A stretch of DNA of 64,000 nucleotides, from IMG/VR virus record IMGVR_UViG_3300035162_004467, positions 1 through 64,000 of that record. One strand, written 5' to 3'. The translations under genes and the position numbers were made by a program. Under the pieces are notes generated by a model. It made no database searches, was not told where the DNA came from, and was given only the letters and a program-made list of their open reading frames with translations. The stretch is from a virus. Shown piece by piece: positions 59,650 through 64,000 of this stretch. The stretch's first letter is position 1; each line of letters opens with the position of its first letter.

Positions 59650-62210
59650 TGTTTGAAGATTTTTCTATTTATGATGATTGTGAGCCGCTTGGTGTGGAAT
59701 TGCCAAAGACTTCAGTGAGCGAAACTGTTTTGAAGAGCATCGACCTTGATAAAAAAAGCTCGACTAAAGAGATCATGTATGAGCTTGCTCGTAAGGGTTT
59801 ACGAGACAAGGGCATTACAAACTTTAGTAATAAAAAAGAATATTTTGATAGGACTATACAAGAGCTAGAAACTTTCGAAGAGCTTGGGTTTACAGATTAT
59901 ATTTTGTTGAACTGGGATGTTCTAAACTTCTGTCATGAGAATAAAATTCCTACTGGAGCAGGTCGCGGCTCCGCTGCTGGGTCTTTAGTTTTGTATTTGC
60001 TTGGGGTCACTAATATTGATCCTATCCCTCATAATTTGTTCTTTGAACGTTTTGTATCAAAGAGTCGTGCTAAAAAAGTTTACGATAAACGAAACAAAGA
60101 GTTCCTTGTTGGTAGTCTTCTTCCTGACGTTGACTCAGATATTAGTTACGATCAGAGGCAAAAAGTGATTCAATATATTGAAAAAAAACATGAGGGCAGG
60201 ACAGCAAAGATCTTAACCTTCAACACTTTTAGTTCCAAGCTTTGCATCAGAGAAGCCACTAAGTATTTTGATGAAGCTAAGGAAGACCAAGCTAATTCGG
60301 TTAGTGACATGATCCCCAAGCTTCATGGTAAGGTGTCCTCTTTAGAGAGCGCGAGAGAAGAGAATGAAAGGTTTGACAGTTGGGCAATTAAACATGATAG
60401 GACTTTTGTCAATGCTAAGAGGATTGAGAATCTAATTAAAAATACGGGTGTTCATCCATCTGGCATTGCTATTTGCTCACAATCAATCGGAGATGTTGTG
60501 CCTCTTCAAAAGACCAAAGATGGAGACTTGATAACAGGCTATAACATGCATGATGTCGCTGACCTTATGGTTAAGTTCGATATTCTTGGACTAAGAACAC
60601 TTACAATCGCTCACAGAACTTGTGACAAAATTGGGATTAGCGTAGATGATATAGATGCTAATGACTCATTCATATACGATAAACTTCAAAGTTACAACCA
60701 CCCAGAAGGTCTTTTCCAAATCTCTGCGGATACTAACTTTAGGGTTTGCCAAGAAGTTAAGCCAGATAATCTAGACGAGCTTTCTGACGTTGTCGCTCTG
60801 GCTCGCCCCGCTGCCTTGCAATTCGTTGCTGAGTATTGTAACCAGAAGATGGCTCCTTCTGATTTGAATCTTCACCCAGAGTTAGATAAGATTCTTTCTT
60901 GGTCTAAAAATGTTATCTTGTACCAAGAGCAGTTGATGCAAATTGCTCACAAGGTGTTTGGGTTTACACTTGAAGAGGCTGAAACACTTAGGCGTATCGT
61001 TGGTAAGAAGAAAGTTGATGAGATGCCAGCATGGGAAGAAAAAATTTATACTGCTGGAGAAAAGCTTGGTCTTGGAGAAGAGATTTGTAAATTCTACTGG
61101 GACGCTCTTGATGCTTCTGCGAACTATTCCTTTAATAAGTCCCACAGTTTTGCTTACGCTGAATTAGCAGCGAAGACTGTATACTTAAAATACAAATACC
61201 CTAGAGAGTTTTTCTTATCTGTTCTTGAGTCTTCTGAGTTCGACCCAGATCCTTTGGGAGTTGTCTCTTCTGTCCATCAAGAGTTAGACTACTTTGGTAT
61301 TAAATTACTTCCCCCGAATTTATTTAAATCGAAAATGAATTTTTCTATTGAGGGAGATGATATCAGATATGGTCTAAATGGCATTAAAGGCATTTCCTCT
61401 AAATCTAAAGAGGGTCTTTTGTCTTTCAAAGGGTCAGATGGTTTTGAAGGTAAGTATGATGTATTCGCTGCTGCAAAGAATTGTGGCATTAACATTTCGG
61501 TATTAGCTGCTTTGATCCAAGCAGGAGCTATGGACGAGTCTACAAACAAAAGAGGAAGACTAGTTTTAGAGGCTCAAGCTTTCAACATCTTGACAGATAG
61601 GGAGAAGAGAAATTTTAATCTATTTAAAGAGAGGTTCGGCGATGATATTCTAAAAGCAATATCAGAAGTGATGAGGGTAAATGCTGTTGCTGATGATGGC
61701 CGTCCAATAATGAAGGAGTCTAGGTTTGAGACTTTTAAGAGGAACTTCAAGAACTATAAAGAAATTTTTGACAAAAATAAGCCATTCCAGAAGTTTTGTA
61801 ATTGGTGGTATGAGAACACTTTGCTGGGCTATAGTTACTCTTTCGATTTGAGAGATTGCTTCGAAGATGAATTTGGCTCCATGAGCTGTTTAAGAGACGT
61901 AGATGAAATCTCAGAAAGAACAAGCTTCAAGGTGGTTTGCCAAGTAAAAGATTTTTTTACGAACATATCTCAAAGCGGTAATAAGTATATGATGATTCAT
62001 GGTTCTGACAATACAGGATCAGCTAAATTCTTAATTATGGATAATTCTAGATCAAGCACTCTCTCTGATTTTCTCTCACAATACAAAATATCAAAAGATT
62101 GCATTTTGGTCTTGAACGCCAGCAAGGGTCGTGGTACTAGTTTTGTGAACTCAGCGAGGGTGGTCGATACAAAGATTATGATGAAGCTGAAAGATCTGAA
62201 TAAAAAATGA
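59646..62210 (+). CDS. dnaE: DNA polymerase III alpha core (DnaE-type), without PHP domain
   Basis: An 854-residue C-family polymerase that starts where bacterial DnaE leaves the PHP domain. Motifs are GAGRGSAAGSLVLYLLG, LPDVDSDISYDQR (the P-D-x-D-x-D catalytic pair), VKFDILGLRTL (third Asp), LYQEQLMQIAHKVFGF, and KSHSFAYAELAAKTVYLK. Near the end a helix-hairpin-helix (VLAALIQAGAMDE) and an OB-fold (VVCQVKDFFTNIS...) are visible. It is the phage replicase, with exonuclease and PHP provided by the two genes before it. A clamp or clamp loader is not seen in this window. Confidence 0.93.
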   Translation: MMFEDFSIYDDCEPLGVELPKTSVSETVLKSIDLDKKSSTKEIMYELARKGLRDKGITNFSNKKEYFDRTIQELETFEELGFTDYILLNWDVLNFCHENKIPTGAGRGSAAGSLVLYLLGVTNIDPIPHNLFFERFVSKSRAKKVYDKRNKEFLVGSLLPDVDSDISYDQRQKVIQYIEKKHEGRTAKILTFNTFSSKLCIREATKYFDEAKEDQANSVSDMIPKLHGKVSSLESAREENERFDSWAIKHDRTFVNAKRIENLIKNTGVHPSGIAICSQSIGDVVPLQKTKDGDLITGYNMHDVADLMVKFDILGLRTLTIAHRTCDKIGISVDDIDANDSFIYDKLQSYNHPEGLFQISADTNFRVCQEVKPDNLDELSDVVALARPAALQFVAEYCNQKMAPSDLNLHPELDKILSWSKNVILYQEQLMQIAHKVFGFTLEEAETLRRIVGKKKVDEMPAWEEKIYTAGEKLGLGEEICKFYWDALDASANYSFNKSHSFAYAELAAKTVYLKYKYPREFFLSVLESSEFDPDPLGVVSSVHQELDYFGIKLLPPNLFKSKMNFSIEGDDIRYGLNGIKGISSKSKEGLLSFKGSDGFEGKYDVFAAAKNCGINISVLAALIQAGAMDESTNKRGRLVLEAQAFNILTDREKRNFNLFKERFGDDILKAISEVMRVNAVADDGRPIMKESRFETFKRNFKNYKEIFDKNKPFQKFCNWWYENTLLGYSYSFDLRDCFEDEFGSMSCLRDVDEISERTSFKVVCQVKDFFTNISQSGNKYMMIHGSDNTGSAKFLIMDNSRSSTLSDFLSQYKISKDCILVLNASKGRGTSFVNSARVVDTKIMMKLKDLNKK

Positions 62211-64000
62211 TTGATTTAACTTTTACTCCTCAAATTAGGTCTGTATTCGAAAAGTCTCGTGACTTGTCTCTTGATTTGAAGAGGAACGGTGTGGATATGG
62301 ACATATTCTTCCACTGTTTCATTCATGACCTTAGTTTGTCTTGTCAGACTATACTGGATAAATATAGATGCCTCAATGCCTTGAAATTGGCCTCTAAGAA
62401 GGTTATGTCCGAGAAGAAAGAGACTAAAGTAATTTCTAAGAGATACACCCCCAAGTTAAATAAATTTATTGAGTATTGTGAAATAACGCAGTTGGAGTTT
62501 TTTGGAGGAGATTATATTTCGCCAGAAATAATCCTTTTAAACTTTCTTAATGAAGACTATACTCCCAAGGCTTTTTCTGAAGTTTTAGATCAGGACATAC
62601 ATACAGATTTGGTTTATGATATATCAAAGTTTTGTCGGGACGAGGATGTTGAAGAAGAGATACAAGATGGTTCATGGGAATCTCTTTCCAAAGATGTCAC
62701 AGAAGATTGGATAGACATGTTTGATGAAAACCCAACTCTTGATCAGTTCGCAGAAAATTTAAATTTGAAAGCTTCCCGCCAAGAGTTTGATAAAATAGTA
62801 GATTTTGATGATAAAATATCAGAGATAGCCACCATCCTTTGTCGGAAGAAAAAGCCAAATGCAATTTTAGTGGGACCAGCGGGAACTGGTAAAACATCTT
62901 TGATTGAAGGATTAGCGTCTCAAATCGTCAATGGAGAAGCTCCAGAGCTTATTGCTAATAAAGTGATCTACTCTCTTAGCTTGTCTAGTATGGTTGCTGG
63001 AACGCAGTATCGTGGTCAGTTTGAAGAGAGGTTGGAAAAGTTTGTGGATGAAATTAAGAAGTACAATAATATTATTTTGTTTATTGACGAAGTCCATACT
63101 CTTGTCGGGGCTGGAGGAACTACAGAAAATTCTTTAGAAGCTTCTAATATACTCAAGCCTGAGCTTGCTCGTGGTACTATTAGTTGCATTGGAGCTACCA
63201 CAATTAACGAATATACAAACACGATTAAAAAAGACTCTGCTTTAGATCGTCGTTTTGAAAGAGTGGTCATCAAAGAGCCTTCCAAGTTCCAGATGAAGGA
63301 GATCCTACCTACTATAGCTTCTCACTACGAAGACTTTCATGCGGTAAAGTATACTGAAGATTTTATTGATCATGTTATTGATTTCTGTGAGAAATATATC
63401 CCCAATAAATTTTATCCAGATAAGGCGATTGATGTGATTGATCATTGTGGAGCGCAAGCTAAAGTTTCTCACTGGGGAAGCGATAGCTCATTAAAAGACT
63501 TGCGGAAAGAAATAGAAGATAGTGATGTAGATCTTGCCTCAACAGAATCGTTATTGTCATTTGTAACAGGGAAATTATCAGATTGGTCTGAAAGTAAGGA
63601 TGTTGAAGACCCAAATGTTACAATAAAGCATCTTAAAGATTTCTTTTCAAAGAAAGAGAACCCTCTTAGGAAACCAAAAAATTTATCTGACCTCTCTACG
63701 GGCTTGAAGAAAAAGCTTATAGGTAATAACAAGGTTATCGATTCTCTTATTGGATCGATCTCTCTATCTAATTACGGGATGCATAAAAAAGGGGCAGCTC
63801 CTAGTATTTATTGTATCACTGGAGTAGAGTCTAGCGGCAAAAGCTTTTTCTGTTCAACTTTGAAGGATTCTCTTGAGAAAAGTGGGATAAATGTGCTGAA
63901 CTACAGCGGAGTCCATTTTTCTGACGAGTTTGCTAAGTTCAAAGTTTTGCCAGAAGTGATGAACAATACTTCTCTATGTGAGAAGATCAATATCCACCCC
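62207..64000 (+). CDS. ClpA/ClpB-like double AAA+ ATPase (partial, cut by window end)
   Basis: At least 598 residues, starting at the ATG that overlaps the polymerase stop (ATGA, 62207-62210). An N-terminal helical region of about 190 residues precedes the first AAA+ module: NAILVGPAGTGKTSLIEG (Walker A), NIILFIDEVHTLVGAGG (Walker B), GATTINEYTN and DSALDRRFERV (arginine finger). A second module begins with ITGVESSGKSFFCSTL. This order is that of Hsp100 unfoldases. In a replication operon it could remodel replisomes or work with a host protease; the C-terminus that would decide this is missing. Confidence 0.85.
   Translation, partial: MIDLTFTPQIRSVFEKSRDLSLDLKRNGVDMDIFFHCFIHDLSLSCQTILDKYRCLNALKLASKKVMSEKKETKVISKRYTPKLNKFIEYCEITQLEFFGGDYISPEIILLNFLNEDYTPKAFSEVLDQDIHTDLVYDISKFCRDEDVEEEIQDGSWESLSKDVTEDWIDMFDENPTLDQFAENLNLKASRQEFDKIVDFDDKISEIATILCRKKKPNAILVGPAGTGKTSLIEGLASQIVNGEAPELIANKVIYSLSLSSMVAGTQYRGQFEERLEKFVDEIKKYNNIILFIDEVHTLVGAGGTTENSLEASNILKPELARGTISCIGATTINEYTNTIKKDSALDRRFERVVIKEPSKFQMKEILPTIASHYEDFHAVKYTEDFIDHVIDFCEKYIPNKFYPDKAIDVIDHCGAQAKVSHWGSDSSLKDLRKEIEDSDVDLASTESLLSFVTGKLSDWSESKDVEDPNVTIKHLKDFFSKKENPLRKPKNLSDLSTGLKKKLIGNNKVIDSLIGSISLSNYGMHKKGAAPSIYCITGVESSGKSFFCSTLKDSLEKSGINVLNYSGVHFSDEFAKFKVLPEVMNNTSLCEKINIHP

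Noticed and set aside
1-64000. tRNA genes, integrase, lysis cassette
   Set aside because: I looked for cloverleaf-like stretches, recombinase signatures and holin/endolysin motifs and found none I could support. They may lie outside the window.

Overview
This window is part of the genome of a tailed double-stranded DNA bacteriophage. It contains a complete virion-assembly block: terminase, portal, prohead protease, decoration and capsid proteins, head-tail joining proteins, a tail tube, a 1465-residue tape measure and tail-tip proteins. No tail sheath is visible, so a long non-contractile (siphovirus) tail is the best reading. The DNA is AT-rich. The host cannot be named from the sequence. 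I see no integrase, repressor, lysis gene, tRNA or CRISPR array, so nothing here argues for a temperate lifestyle.

Layout. (1) Positions 1-6345, minus strand: a train of short early-type genes, mostly of unknown function, including DUF932-like, GP88-like and 'MGLDQYA' families and a 24-residue membrane peptide. The genes are separated by four copies of an unusual element: two 25-bp imperfect palindromes exactly 50 bp apart around a GC-rich core. (2) Positions 6572-36140, plus strand: a PhoH-type ATPase, a zinc ribbon protein and a sigma-like factor, then DNA packaging (with a zinc-finger/ERCC4-type nuclease), head, connector, tail tube, tape measure and tail tip. (3) Positions 36135-43406, mostly minus strand: an annealing-protein candidate, glycosyltransferases, an SSB-like protein with an acidic tail, and a second sigma-like factor, with a plus-strand fibre-like gene between them. 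(4) Positions 43666-46929, plus strand: a class I ribonucleotide reductase (NrdB, then a compact NrdA) and an Hsp20 chaperone. (5) Positions 46990-52516: a glycan island of glycosyltransferases, FkbM-like methyltransferases and GDP-mannose 4,6-dehydratase. (6) Positions 52526-64000: the replication and recombination module. It holds a RecA-like recombinase, two PD-(D/E)XK nucleases, a DnaB-type helicase, a Toprim primase, a bacterial PolIII-alpha (DnaE) polymerase divided over three consecutive genes (PHP | 3'-5' exonuclease | polymerase core), and a ClpA/ClpB-like double AAA+ ATPase cut by the window end.

Regulation. At least eleven early genes carry a -10-like hexamer (TATACT, AATACT or a variant) ending exactly 6 nt before the ATG, several with a -35 box 17-18 nt further upstream. 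Transcripts would then start at or beside the AUG, so these mRNAs are predicted to be leaderless. The plus-strand structural genes instead carry a GTGTA(A/T)-type element, usually 14-19 nt before the ATG and without a -35, which I read as a phage-specific late promoter. Two sigma-like proteins are encoded that could recognise it.
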